64,000 bases of DNA, taken from positions 183,682,716 through 183,746,715 of the forward strand of contig CP136066.1 of the NCBI GenBank assembly GCA_032622095.1, given 5' to 3'. Of this stretch, positions 1-11,700 are shown in pieces. Each line of letters opens with the position of its first letter. Positions within the stretch are counted from its first letter, which is position 1. The notes below the pieces were generated by a model. It saw nothing but the letters and a program-made list of their open reading frames with translations. It had not been told where the DNA came from and did not search any database. Origin of the DNA: Siphonodentalium dalli (taxonomy: Eukaryota > Mollusca > Scaphopoda > Gadilida > Siphonodentaliidae). A program made the translations under genes and the position numbers.

Positions 1-332
1 AATTCACCCTCTGGGAACCTCATTCTGCTCAGGCATCAACTGCCATGGGAGTCATAGGATCAGATTGAAGTTCCCCATGCAGTTGACGTTGGTGATGTTC
101 ACCAATTAGTCACATCGATTATGCATGTTATCTTCTTCAAATTAGGGGATGTAGAAGGGAAAAAGTTACTAAAACGACAATATAGATACTTCACAGAGGA
201 TGAGGCCAATTCAGAACGAGGTCCCAAGAGGGTGACTTTTGTGATGATAGCCCGCTGTGCGGGGTAACATTACTAAATTCACCCTCTGGGGATCTCATTC
301 TGCAAACGTCAGACACACTATTTGCAGGCTTG
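1..332. mobile_element. D-family MITE, left-truncated by window start
   Basis: Matches the right part of other D copies: the tract AAATTCACCCTCTGGG, a middle with AATTAGGGGATGTAGAA, a second hairpin half, and a terminus near GTCAGACACACTA. The first hairpin is cut by the window edge. Confidence 0.7.
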
Positions 333-884
333 ACTGCTGGTAGAAGATATATATACGCCCCTATAATTTCGAAATTAAAACCTGCATGTGGAAGAAAGAG
401 CCTTCGGAATAAAGAACCGTATACCCGTGAAAAACAGCGGAAATTATCAGAGCATTGTTGGACTTTGTGGCTAGATCGTCCATCCATTTTAAATTTATGA
501 TGTATGAGTGACTTTGAGATCCGCTGCAGCTAGTTGCAGCCGGGATGGGATCTCGAAGTTACCGATGACCATGATATGTGACGTCACGTTTCCACCAAAT
601 CTTGGTTGCGAGTTCACGTACTACCGATCAAATCCAAAATGGCGGACTTAATAAATGAAAAAGATTGACAATGATTGAATAAATGAAAGAAGTGAATGTG
701 AAGTTGATACATGTAGATTTTTATCTTTGGTTCGATGGTTGTTTTACTAAAACAAGTATCTATCTAATTTTATGACACTATTTTTGCAAAGTTTATAGTT
801 AATTCTATTTTTGTTTTTATATGTCTATATATAGGCCATCGATCTATATGTCGATTCCTCGCCAAACTCCAATCTCCTCACCCC

Positions 885-888
<4 letters not shown>
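333..888. other. no gene seen
   Basis: AT-rich intergenic sequence. I found no protein match or RNA gene; short open frames look random. Confidence 0.5.

Positions 889-952
<64 letters not shown>
889..952. repeat. compound (CT)n(AT)n microsatellite
   Basis: A run of CT dinucleotides to about 934 passes directly into AT dinucleotides to about 952. Confidence 0.97.
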
Positions 953-2376
953 CACATCGATCATCCCGGGTGTTCGCGCCCTTCTACTCTTCTGCTCAAC
1001 ATCACATGCCATTCAATACAACAGTGTTCAAACATGCTATATATTGGAATTAAAATCTCTTTCAGTGCACAACATTAGTCATACATATATATAGAGAGTA
1101 TATCATGTCTTGTTCATTGTCATTCAGATTTATTTCAGTGAATAAATAAAAATCTTAATTAACACTATATGAAATTGTCAAAATACGCTTTCACGTATGC
1201 CCGTACAATATGGGGGAGGAAAATGCAACAACATACGACAGCTACGCAAACTCTAAGTGCAATTGCCGGGCCCTATCTACATGCAATTCTCCCTATGTCT
1301 CGCTCTCGCTCTGCGCGTACCGCATCCGTCTGGTCCCTTGTCTTCCTGCTTGCGTTTGCTTGAGTTTATACATATGCATACTTTTAAACAACTAACAAAA
1401 CTAACAAACTTTATCATTACAACACGGGCCCCGTTCTTCATTCCAGCGCACCATATGACTCGCTCAGCAACAACAAAATCATTAATGGGACAACTCGGGA
1501 CTCCACCATCATACCCCATATTAAAGTTCGTGGGGCCCTCCCTCACACAACATTCAATTCAATTCAACTCAACCTTTTCCGTGTTCAGACATGACCATTT
1601 TCTGTGTACAATATCTCCAACAACAACAAACCGTGGGGTGAAGGAGAAGATCACTCGATCTTTTCGACCATCCCGGGCGCTTCGCGCCCGTCTACTCTCT
1701 TGCTGTCGATTCCTATGCCTCTAATGTTTATTGATGCTCTTAAAGTATAAAATATACAGTGATGTGTCTGATCAACAGGTAACCCTATATAGTTTATGAG
1801 ACCAGACCCCTCAAATTCGATGATTAAATTACAGGGAATGCATGTTGTTTGTGTTGGATACTGAAAGTGGCATATGTTGCGGCTGCAGTCGCGGTCATCG
1901 TCGTTCGAGGTTCCTCGGATATGGACATGCTCAGACATCGGCTGTGACCGAAGCTGCAACCGATCTCGAAGTCCCTCGATATAAGCTCCCAGCGTAAACG
2001 CACTGCAGATACCACGCAATTTATTCAACGGAACAGCGATCGGCCTTATTACATATCAACTCGTATATATGTAAAGGCACGTACATGTCAAACAAAGTAA
2101 TAAACTGTTGTCATTTGCGAGGCAGTCGAATGCTGCTATATATATATATGTATAATAACTAGGCATATAGAGCATTAGAAGAAGCCAAGTAAATGTCAGT
2201 TTTCTTACATGCGTACTAAATTTTATCAACACAACTGTGCTCAATTCCATGGTAGCCTCGTTTTCTCGGAAGTTGGATCTATAAGGTGTCCAATACCTGC
2301 ATGTTCTTCTCAAATGAAATAATATGAATTATTGCTTGGAGTATAGCTTTAAAAACCAGTCCACCCAATAACTATA
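953..2376. other. intergenic, no gene seen
   Basis: Contains a weak direct repeat: CATCCCGGGTGTTCGCGCCC near 963 resembles CATCCCGGGCGCTTCGCGCC near 1670, each followed by TCTACTCT. Overlapping open frames here have no recognisable domain. Confidence 0.45.
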
Positions 2377-2418
2377 CACATATGGGCAACATGTATCAGT
2401 ATACTATTATTATGAGTG
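2377..2418 (+). repeat. left copy of 42-bp direct repeat flanking element A1
   Basis: Runs from CACATATGGGCAACATG to TATTATGAGTG and matches 2853-2894 with one mismatch. It abuts the truncated left end of the A-family element. Confidence 0.9.
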
Positions 2419-2854
2419 TCCAGTCGTAAGTCGGGATGTTTTTACCCTGTGCCAATGCATTCTCTTATATATGCGAGTCGACCATAGGTCGCCTCGCATA
2501 TATAAGAGAATGCATTGGCCTAACAATTTTTTACAATTTTAATAATTTGTTCTTGTATTCTTTAACAATTTTATAATTTCACCCACACAGAGCCCCAGAC
2601 AAACATGAGCAGACGACACTCTTCTATATGCTTCTATATATGTGTGGGGCTCCCTGCAGGGTAATGGATGTTTTTTATTTTATGTCCTAAAAATTGTAAG
2701 AAACATTTATTTAAAAACATAATAAAAATTGTTAGGCCAATGCATTCTCTTATATATGCGAGGCGACCTATGGTCGACTCGCATATATAAGAGAATGCAT
2801 TGGCACAGGGTAAAAAAAATCCCGACTTCCGACTGGATTTGATATGGCGGGTCA
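2419..2854 (+). mobile_element. A-family element, copy 1 (left end truncated)
   Basis: About 436 bp with two inward hairpin modules (near 2450-2520 and 2733-2808) around a unique middle containing GAGCCCCAGACAAACATG. The right end finishes GATATGGCGGGTCA. The left end lacks the first ~20 bases present in the other copies. Confidence 0.85.
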
Positions 2855-2894
2855 CATATGGGCAACATGTATCAGTATAATATTATTATGAGTG
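2853..2894 (+). repeat. right copy of 42-bp direct repeat flanking element A1
   Basis: Pairs with 2377-2418. It overlaps the last two bases of the element, which is far longer than ordinary target duplications. Confidence 0.9.
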
Positions 2895-3010
2895 CCCAAC
2901 ATGGTGATGTATACAATGTTCTCAAAAGTCACTAATATGGGCAATTACCATACTCAGAATTGATGCAACATGTAAACACAGTACACAACTAAGTGATATA
3001 ATTCCAATAT

Positions 3011-3346
3011 ATTGAAGGGGTACAATATACTAATCCGGCCATTTATGGGACCATCTCCTTTTATACTCAACATAATATATGCAACAAATGAATTAATTTT
3101 AGCCATTGATTATTATAATTAGTGCAAAATACATTCATGTGCTCTATGAATGGTGCAAGCAACGTGGTAATTATAATTAAAATGAATTTATGACTTATTT
3201 ACATCGTTCATAAAGTTAATGGGAGTATTTTGCACTCTTCTGTGGCTCAAATTCATTCATTTGTTGCATATATTCTGTTGAGTACAATATGACATGGTCC
3301 CATAAATGGCCGGATTCAGCAATTTCAGTGTACAGTACCCCTTTAA
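3011..3346. mobile_element. K-family palindromic MITE, copy 1
   Basis: Inverted ends GAAGGGGTAC / GTACCCCTTTAA and the inner pair ATCCGGCCATTTATGG / CCATAAATGGCCGGAT. The whole element folds back on itself. Homologous to 38390-38743 and more distantly to 33201-33414. Confidence 0.85.
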
Positions 3347-3842
3347 AGACACGGTTGGCCTTGGCGGTGGGTATCCTGTGAAAATATCTCCACCCGTCAA
3401 AAACAAGCAGAAAGAACATCAAAATGTAGATAGACTTTGTCCGTATATAAATAAGAAATATCGCATAAACAGTATGTTATTGTCATATTTTTGACCATTG
3501 TTATGTAAACAAAAGCATAAAAAGTTACTTTTCTGGTGTTTGTTTATATTATGATGGTAAACATAAAGAGCGTTCTTTGTTGATGAATACCTGATATGGA
3601 ATTAATAAAGAGCGTTTATGCCATTTGTGTGTGATTAGCCAGTAGCATTGTGCTGTCTTCTGTAACACAATCAGGCTCTTGCTTAGGTAAAATATAGTAG
3701 GTCTTTACTATAACATGCTGTTTACGCGATGGTCATGGTATATATGAACGGAACTGTATGCGTTTTAATGTTTTTCTGTTTACGGTGTTTGGAACAAATA
3801 TGAATATTTTCGACAATTAAGGCCGCACGATCCTTTAAGTGT

Positions 3843-3952
3843 TTCCAAGTTAATCTTTGATAAATAAGCACATGTATAGGCACATGTAAATACTAATATG
3901 TTTTCTAGTTAATCTTTTATAAATAAGCACATGTATAGGCACATGTAAATAC
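3843..3952 (+). repeat. tandem duplication, ~60-bp unit, two copies
   Basis: AGTTAATCTTTGATAAATAA with GCACATGTATAGGCACATG occurs twice, about 60 bp apart. Confidence 0.9.
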
Positions 3953-5324
3953 AAATACATATTCTCAAATTATTGGAATTTATGGCCCTAGTGCCAATGT
4001 TGTACGTGTAGTGTCGATAGGCATACACGTACTAACATTGGAATACCCTAGGACCCATAATCTGAGATAAATTAACACAGTCCATATACACTGGTGGTCA
4101 CTATAACTCTCAAGAATATATAATGTTTATACAGCCATAATATGATGAGGATGTACCGTTGACACCTAAATATGACCCCTAACTCGAAATGGTGCATAAA
4201 CAAGAGGTACAGTCAGTAGTAGCCCTCAATAAAATGTTTCACACCTTACGATTCGTTAAAAGTTGCATGGATGCATGCTAACATTTTATAACATTCAATG
4301 ATAATCTTCTAAGCGCTATGTGGCCCCTGTAATTCAATCAACCTTGGCAATATGAACACATTGGAAACTATGGTTCCCGACAATAGTCCACACCAAGTAT
4401 TAACAACATCTGCCGTATTGGACTTATTATACTTCCATGGTGTAACCAAGGAAGTATATTGTTTTTCTATTGAGGTCGTTTCCGTTTATTTTGAAATACT
4501 CAGAAACTAATTGCAGTAGGAACGCGAATCTCTAGAGAATGTAGGCATTTAAGGTCTGCTAAATACAAAGGTATCCGCATACCGGTCCAATGTTTCTAGA
4601 CGGAGTTATGGCCCTTTTACGATTATTTTTCACTATTATTATTATACTTGACACTTTTGCAACGCCTTAAAATCTGAAAGTATGGGGAGTATCGAACTGA
4701 AAGTTTGTACGTATGTTGGGGTCAATGAGTTCTAACCTATCGGCATACAACGAATATTGTCCGCGTTTTTCCCGCAGAGTTATCTCCCTTTATATGAAAA
4801 AATGTCATTTTATTATCTCGGAAATTATAAGGAGCAGAGCATCGAAAATTGGACCGTATGCACACCTCGATATGTGTTTTATATTTTGAACACTGCATGT
4901 TTTTGATAGTATATACGGACGTTAGTTTTAGAGCGGACGGGTAAGCACTCAGCTAGCATTATCGATTGCGATATAGTTATCTCTCGTTTACATTTAACTC
5001 TATCACACAAAGACGTTAATGACTATAGTGTAGCGGTGACGCACTGAAATACTAATTAATTAATTAACTAAGCGGTCTTTACTCCGCCATTAAAACTAAA
5101 AGATTCTGAATCCGTAACTGAAAGAACTATCCAATAAATGCGAAATAACAGAGTTATGGTACATTAATCTGCTTTAAACCCTTTTGATCTACATGTCGAT
5201 TACGATATAATCAGACACGCCACATTTCGTGACCATGGAACAGGATTTGGACGTCCTGGGGATTGGTTATAATTAGCCCTAAAATGTATCCCTACCGAAT
5301 CAAAATAACTGATTGGCTGGGGTG
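3953..5324. repeat. intergenic dispersed-repeat tract with hairpin head
   Basis: A hairpin at about 4429-4460 (TATACTTCCATGG ... CCAAGGAAGTATA) is followed by sequence with GGAGTTATGGCCC, the same phrase style as the TCCGTCC repeats elsewhere. No coding potential seen. Confidence 0.4.
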
Positions 5325-5400
5325 AATGGTGGCTCAGTTGGTCAGGACCATGATGCATTAGACTGTCGTTAATCATCCACGCTGGGTCGAACCAAATGAC
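5325..5400 (+). repeat. tRNA-derived SINE head or tRNA pseudogene
   Basis: TGGCTCAGTTGG (5330-5341) is a perfect match to a pol III A box, and GGTCGAACC (5385-5393) resembles a B box 43 bp later, a normal spacing. The acceptor stem does not pair convincingly, so a working tRNA is unlikely. Confidence 0.5.
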
Positions 5401-5725
5401 ATAAACCTTTGGAATATATATATCTTATTTAGAAATGTCAATGCAAGTCCGCCATCAGATCACAAAGCACCAATATGCATTCGCACGAAGAGGAACACAC
5501 ATATACGCATAACACACACATGGAATGGAATACCATGGAAGTATATCTGATTCCATGGAATCTGACCTCTAGTTTGATTTATTGTTATCAGACACTATTG
5601 TTGCCTCATATCTAGGAGCCCCTGCATATAGCCCATGATGTGACAAACTGATAACTGCCCTAAATGCTCTATAGTACTCAATAGATTTTTTTCATACATA
5701 GAAAAGCATTGATTTATGCTCTCGA

Positions 5726-7420
5726 CAGGGGGGGGGGTATTAAAAATTTGCAGGAACGTATGCCGATTTTTGCATCTGGCATTTTCATGATTTTCGGGGA
5801 CCCACCACCCCAAACCTGCAAAAAAAAAATTTTTAGTCCAAATTTTTTGACACCCACCCCCCAAATTTCAATAAAATTGGTCTAAAATCGCATACAACTC
5901 TACTGATATTACTCATATGAGTGAGAATTATCTTAATTAGTTCAAATAACAGTTTAACCTGTTTCAGAAGCTGTTTTAATTGAAAAAAAAGTTTTATAAA
6001 ATGCTGATCATCTGCAAACCTAGGTCATTGTGCAGAATGCAAAAAATTTCATAATTTCTAACTATTTCCAGATTAGTCTGTCAACCAGCCCATTATCTAA
6101 CATATTCCATACCACTTATGTTAGTCTACTTGAGCAACTTACTTCTATTATACTAAACTAGCTGAAACAGGCTCCCTTTGGATGCCTATATTCAGCGTCG
6201 GAGATACCTGTGGGACTTCGCACACATTTTGATCTTAGACAGAGCCTTCATTTAGCGGTAGCCCCTTTGTGCGATTCAAGCACATTTGGTCATTGAAACA
6301 TTTTGATTTATATATATTTTTTTTATATTTTTTTAAAGAGTGAATTCCTTGCTCAATTTAACAAAAACCAGTTTTAATTAAAATTTTTGAAAAACTAATA
6401 CCATTATAATATCCGCCAGGGTACCCTGAGTCACCACACCAAATTTGGTTGAACTCGGTCCAGGGGGTCTGAGAGAGAAATCTGGACAGATCTTACTCGT
6501 TTATATATATATATTTAGGTATAGTTACAGCACTATACCAGACTTGCATACTTTAGGTCTTGTGAGAGATCATCTGAGTTGAAAGACATGTAAATAATTC
6601 ACTGATTGGCCTGATGCACTGATGACAGATAGTTTCTACCCATTGATAGTGATATTAATGTTTGAGACAGTTGCTCGCTCGTTTTCCGTGCACACAATGA
6701 TCTAGGTATTAGTTACATCAGGACATGTTTACTTATATATGCATTGTCATTGTACAGGATACACACAATTCCATAATTTCTAACAATTTACCGATTAGTC
6801 TGTCAACCAGCCCATTATCTAGCATTATGCCTTAACACTTTTGTTAGTCTACTGGAGCAACCTCTGTTATAATAAATGAGAAACAGTCACTATGCCAGAC
6901 TTGGATATTTTAGGTGTTGTGAGAGTAACCGATCATGAGTTGATAGACATGCAAATATTTCACTGATTGGCTTGATGCACCGATGAACAGTGTGATGACA
7001 ATTATATTCTAGGCATTGATAGTCACATTAATGTTTGAGACAGTTGCTCGTTCTTTTTCCATGCACACAATGATCTCGGCTTTAGTTACATCAAGCCAAG
7101 TTTATTTCAGTTTTACATTTCTGGAAGCTTCTTTCCGAAGGGTGTCGGGAAGGAAATTTTTCACTCACCCGCCCCATATGCAACATGCCATAGCTTAATG
7201 TCATCTCCACTAAGGCCCATATGAGGTCCCAGTATCATAAATATGGTGTTTTTGCAGTTATAAATTCTTATAATATGTTTTAAACTGTTACAAATGTCAA
7301 ATAAGGGCACAAAAGGTCTTCAGTAAAAAAAATTGCATGAGGTAGTAAAAAACGCGTTTTTTGCCCCTTGGGCCACCCACCACCGGCATACGTTCCTGTT
7401 ACTACCCCCCCCCCCCCGCT
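5726..7420. mobile_element. hAT-like element with poly-G/poly-C ends, ~1.7 kb
   Basis: The left end reads CAGGGGG...TATT with GGAACGTATGCCG inside. The right end carries CGGCATACGTTCC, then a C run. It is flanked by GCTCTCGA at 5718-5725 and 7421-7428, an 8-bp duplication. No transposase frame is seen. The interior holds a ~355-bp tandem duplication. Confidence 0.75.
6040..7110 (+). repeat. ~355-bp tandem duplication interrupted by an insert
   Basis: CTGTCAACCAGCCCATTATC occurs at about 6077 and 6799, and TGTTTGAGACAGTTGCTCG at about 6660 and 7033. The first unit is split by about 360 bp (6158-6520) containing CACACCAAATTTGGTTGAAC and ending in an AT-rich tail, probably a later retroposon-type insertion. 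Confidence 0.7.
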
Positions 7421-7795
7421 GCTCTCGATGTGAAATCAATGAAAACCCCATATCCCTCAATATAATCTTCTGACCCCTCGATGGCCCCTAAAATTTACTC
7501 AACCATGACCGTATGTGGACAAATTATAAACTAGGTCTTATAAATAGCAATGCTCCCTGCCAAGTATTAAGGAAATCCTTTACAGCTTAATAATACATGA
7601 TAGCTAAGCAATAGTAAGCATAGCTTAATTTCAATAAATCTATTTAGTATATACTTGCCCTTGAATTATAAGGTTTTAGCAGTGAGATATAGGCCTAAGT
7701 GATATCCCACTAGTGAGTGATATCAGCTTGAAATTTCTGATGTATTGACATTCATTGGGGGCCATAGGCAAGTAACTAAAGTATATAATAAACAG

Positions 7796-7950
7796 AATAT
7801 CCACACTTTTTCAGTGGATGTGGGTAAAATCTCATTCGTGGTGACAAAACATTTGAATTTCCACTCGCGGCTAAAGCCACTCGTGGAAATTCAATGTTTT
7901 GTTATCACTCATGAAATATAACCCATATCCACTGAAAAGTGTGGATATCC
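7796..7950. repeat. long imperfect hairpin
   Basis: The arms GAATATCCACACTTTTTCAG and CTGAAAAGTGTGGATATCC are inverted, continuing inward through GTGACAAAACATTTGAATTT and its partner to a loop near 7868. Confidence 0.85.
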
Positions 7951-8033
7951 TCTATATATCTGTAGGCGATGAAGTTGTCTTATGTTTCTCACAGTGGGAA
8001 ACCTGGTTGGCCTATAATCAGGAATTCTCAAAC

Positions 8034-8440
8034 TGGATAATTCTGAGTCAAAAAGGGTCACAACTCCTGTAAAAATAATCGGAGCAAACCCATATTCGAA
8101 CTCGATCTGTAATTTGGATTGAGATATTCACATACTAAATTTGGTTCCGATCACATAAAAATGTTGGAGTTATCGCAGCATGTGTGAATTCTAAGTTAAA
8201 ATGGTCATAACACCGTAAAAGAAAATCTGATCAAACCTATATTTGAAATCGATCTGTATTTTGGCAGAGAAACTCGTAGACAAAATTTGGTTCCGATCGG
8301 ATAGAAAATGTTTCAGCCTATCTATGGGCGCGCAGACAGACTGTAGTCACAGACTGGCGGACGGACGGACGAACGAACGACGAGTGGTAAAAAATCCGGA
8401 AGTCGACACGATGTGTACCATACAATGGTATGGGTACATA
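8034..8440 (-). repeat. dispersed repeat N, copy 1 (reverse orientation)
   Basis: Contains AATTTGGTTCCGATCGGAT and a GGACGGACGGACGAACG run. It is the reverse complement of the repeat near 51165-51520, with an internal duplication of about 165 bp. Confidence 0.75.
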
Positions 8441-8532
8441 TAAATGAACTAATAATCACAAAAATATCTCATCGCATATTTTCAGGCCCCTCTTATTTTG
8501 GAAACCCTGTGGTCATCAGTGATTTCCATTTC

Positions 8533-8580
8533 TATAAATAGCTTATGACGCCACCAGGAATCATTCTGTGTGCGCATGCA
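8533..8580 (+). promoter_or_regulatory. possible Rab8 core promoter
   Basis: TATAAATA at 8533-8540 lies 76 bp before the ATG, a spacing that allows a short 5' UTR. TGCGCATGC at 8571-8579 resembles the core of an NRF-1 site. The stretch is more CpG-rich than its surroundings. There is no transcript evidence; this rests on motif position only. Confidence 0.3.
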
Positions 8581-8615
8581 ACGACGCGAGGGTGTTTCCG
8601 AAAAGTTTCAATAAA

Positions 8616-8739
8616 ATGGCGAAGACTTATGACTATCTTTTTAAATTGCTACTGATTGGTGACTCCGGCGTTGGGAAAACGTGTTTATTATTCAGATTTT
8701 CCGAGGATGCTTTCAATTCTACATTTATATCCACGATAG
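8616..8739 (+). CDS. Rab8: Rab8 coding exon 1
   Basis: Encodes residues 1-41 plus the first base of Gly42, covering the P-loop and the start of switch I. The donor is GTAAAC at 8740 and the exon ends in phase 1. Confidence 0.96.
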
Positions 8740-11700
8740 GTAAACTATTTAATTAGCGTGATACACTGATAGGCGAAATAAGTCTTCTAAACTGTGCATG
8801 ATTTATCTCACCAAACTTCGTTTACGCGGAAGTAACTTCCGTTTTTACTAGAAAAATACGATTGTACTGCTAGAGAGTGGCGATAGTGTCTGATATTAGA
8901 TACCCGTACATGTACGAAGGCTGTTGCGACTGATATGACATCAATAAATTACTTTTATGGACAAATAATAGAACATTCATAATTAATGCTTTGTTCGAGA
9001 AGTCTCGACAATAAAATATCAGTTAGTCTACTGGACATTGTCATAAAGACTTATTAAAGTCTAAAAAATAAGGTTTTAATCAGATAAGATTTATAAATCG
9101 GTATCCTAATAGAAAGAACAAAAGTTATGAAAGCTTTACCAAATAGCTGGACAAACATATCTCAAATAAAAGCACTATAACACCAGTTTCCTATAAATAA
9201 CATACCCGGTACCGGTACTCAGCTACAACTCTGCAGTGATAAAATCATGACGGCCGCCAAATTAACGCCGGTATCTGGAGAAGTCGGCCCCGCGCGAACA
9301 CGGCCCCATACGAAGACGGCCCCATGCAAAAACGGCCCCATTAATTTAGGTGGGAGTTGAATGAAGCCTTTAATCAGAGAATGTTTATGTAGGCTAATTA
9401 TGAAGTCTGCAATGTTATCTTTTAAAATCATAACAACACAATGAACTTCAATTATGGGCAGACAGTAATGCTAAAATTGTCACTCTCATCCCCTTTCGTT
9501 CAGTTGGGTATCCAGCTTTTTAAAATTTTCAGTTGGGTACCCTGCTTTTATAAAATTAACTTTTGGGTACCCAGCTTTACTATTAAACGCAGTTTGCAGA
9601 ACATATGTCCGATGCCTACAATTCTTCTCTGCTAGTATTGTCATGCATCATTACAAATATATATCACTAGCAGATTAGCCCGCCACTGGCGGGATTGGTC
9701 CCATGGCTTTAGTCGATCCATTAATTTGTGTTTTCAAAGGTAACCCTGTACAGGCACGCCGACAGCATGCTATCATTTGTGGGTACCCGTTTCAAGGTCA
9801 TATTGGGTGGACAAAATAACCCGACAAAAATATTCCCCGTCCCGAGTTGACCATACATAAAAAAATTCACGTCGATGTCACCGCTGACGACCGAGATATC
9901 GCCCAAGGTCATTTGTGGGTAATCGTTTCAAGGTCAAGGTCACCTCAGGCAGACAAACTGACCCGATGAAGATCTCACCCCGTCCCTTGGAAGCCCTAAA
10001 CTTGTACGACATTTCGTCTCTATATTCCCAGTTTCTGAGACGGTCGATTGAGCCGTATTTATACTCGTGTATATAAACGCTCTTTAACAACGACACTGCA
10101 GATACGAATGCTCCTTAATCATTAACCCATCAATTCCAACGACGGTGGAAGGGTGAAGGAGTGCTCGGACGTTCTCAGAAGCGGTGCGATGGCACTTCTC
10201 GTGGCGTTTTACCCTTAGATAGCAAGTTTGGGCTCAATCGGTCGAGTCGTTTTCGAGTCTATAATGGATTATTGGATATATACATTTACGGAAGTCTCAA
10301 AATATATGGTAGATATCATATATATACTGGGGTATATAACTATATATATAAAAAAGTATTCACAAATTTAGCAGGTTTTGTGTGAGATTGCATAAAGCTG
10401 GGGTGACAGTGACCGTCACCATTTCAGCGTCATTGACAGCGACTCAGAGAACTTTATAAAAAACAATGATATTATTGATATATATATAGTTGCCTACAGA
10501 GAATGAAAGAAAGCTGGTAAGTACATGTACTGTTGATCGATTGCTGCTTATAGCGAATGAAGCCATTAGTTCAAATATTTAACCTATGGAAGCTGTATAG
10601 AGACAGAGATTTGACAACAAGCCAGCTACCGTACTCCATAGAGTCGCCGAGATTTCAGCACCCATAACTGACAACACAGTGACGACGACGCCGTTTGAAT
10701 TTATTGTTAATTGTATTGATATAATCTGTTATTTTGTCATTATTATTAGTTTCATATTTCATATCATCATATAAATTAAAGAATGATTTTAAACAATGTT
10801 TCTGTTATATATGGGGCCGACTTCGCACGGAGCCGACTTCTCCTGTATTCAAATTAACAGAGTTTAAAACATTTTTCACCATTAGCGATGAGTGACTCAT
10901 TGCCATCCATATCGCCATTTTGTTTCTAAGCATTGTGTGAAGGGAACTAGTGTTCTGAAAAGAAGTACATGTGTTCCGACATATTATTTGTTACAAGAGA
11001 ATCCGGGCCAGCTCGTCCCAGGGCCAACTCGGTCTCGACAGTTTTTGGGGCGAGCTGGCCCAGCTTTCATGGCCGAGTTGGCCCGGGAATTCAATTTGTG
11101 TCAAGTTAATATATATTTATACATTAATTTCTTAAGTTCAGATGATGATATATAGTTTCTCTTATTCTATATGAGTTCATCTCACTATCTCTGGGTTAAT
11201 TTTGGGAAACCCTTTGAAGCCATTATTGTCCCCATTCCTATCAAAACAATATACGCAGGTTGTTTACACAGTAACCAGTCGGCTAATCACTCCTCACACT
11301 TCAGATATATAAGCAGTGCAATGATTGTCTGACATCATATCGTGCTCCGGTCGCTCGACGGGAAGATCCGAAGAACAAGAACGGACAGTGACTATGTCCC
11401 AGAAAGAAACAACAACAGAAAAAAAAACAAACAAGAAAAAAAAACAACATTAGGCCTACTAGTATGTCTAGAACATTTTCAGCATTCATGTATTATCCCT
11501 TGGGCCGAGCCAGCCCGGGGCGAGTGGCTCGGGACGACCTGGCCCAGGTCGACTGGACCGAGTTGGCCCTGGGACGAGCTGGCCCATTTCCATTGCAGAA
11601 CACAGGTCTTTCCAACTACTGATTGAACAAGTATAGAAAACAAAATGGCGATATGTATGGTGACGAGTCACTCATCGCTAATGGTGAAAAATGTTTTAAA

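Noticed and set aside
1257-1724. 155-codon frame
   Set aside because: Low-complexity composition with no domain that I recognise and overlapping frames on both strands; no support as a gene.
2634-2855. 73-codon minus frame, also seen at 45616, 45973 and 54971
   Set aside because: The same peptide is produced by every A-family element from its hairpins; there is no protein signature.
5325-5400. Functional tRNA gene
   Set aside because: The A and B boxes are present but the acceptor and anticodon stems do not pair well by eye.
8568-8756. Upstream ATG adding 16 residues to Rab8
   Set aside because: The extension is not conserved, while the ATG at 8616 gives the exact family N-terminus.
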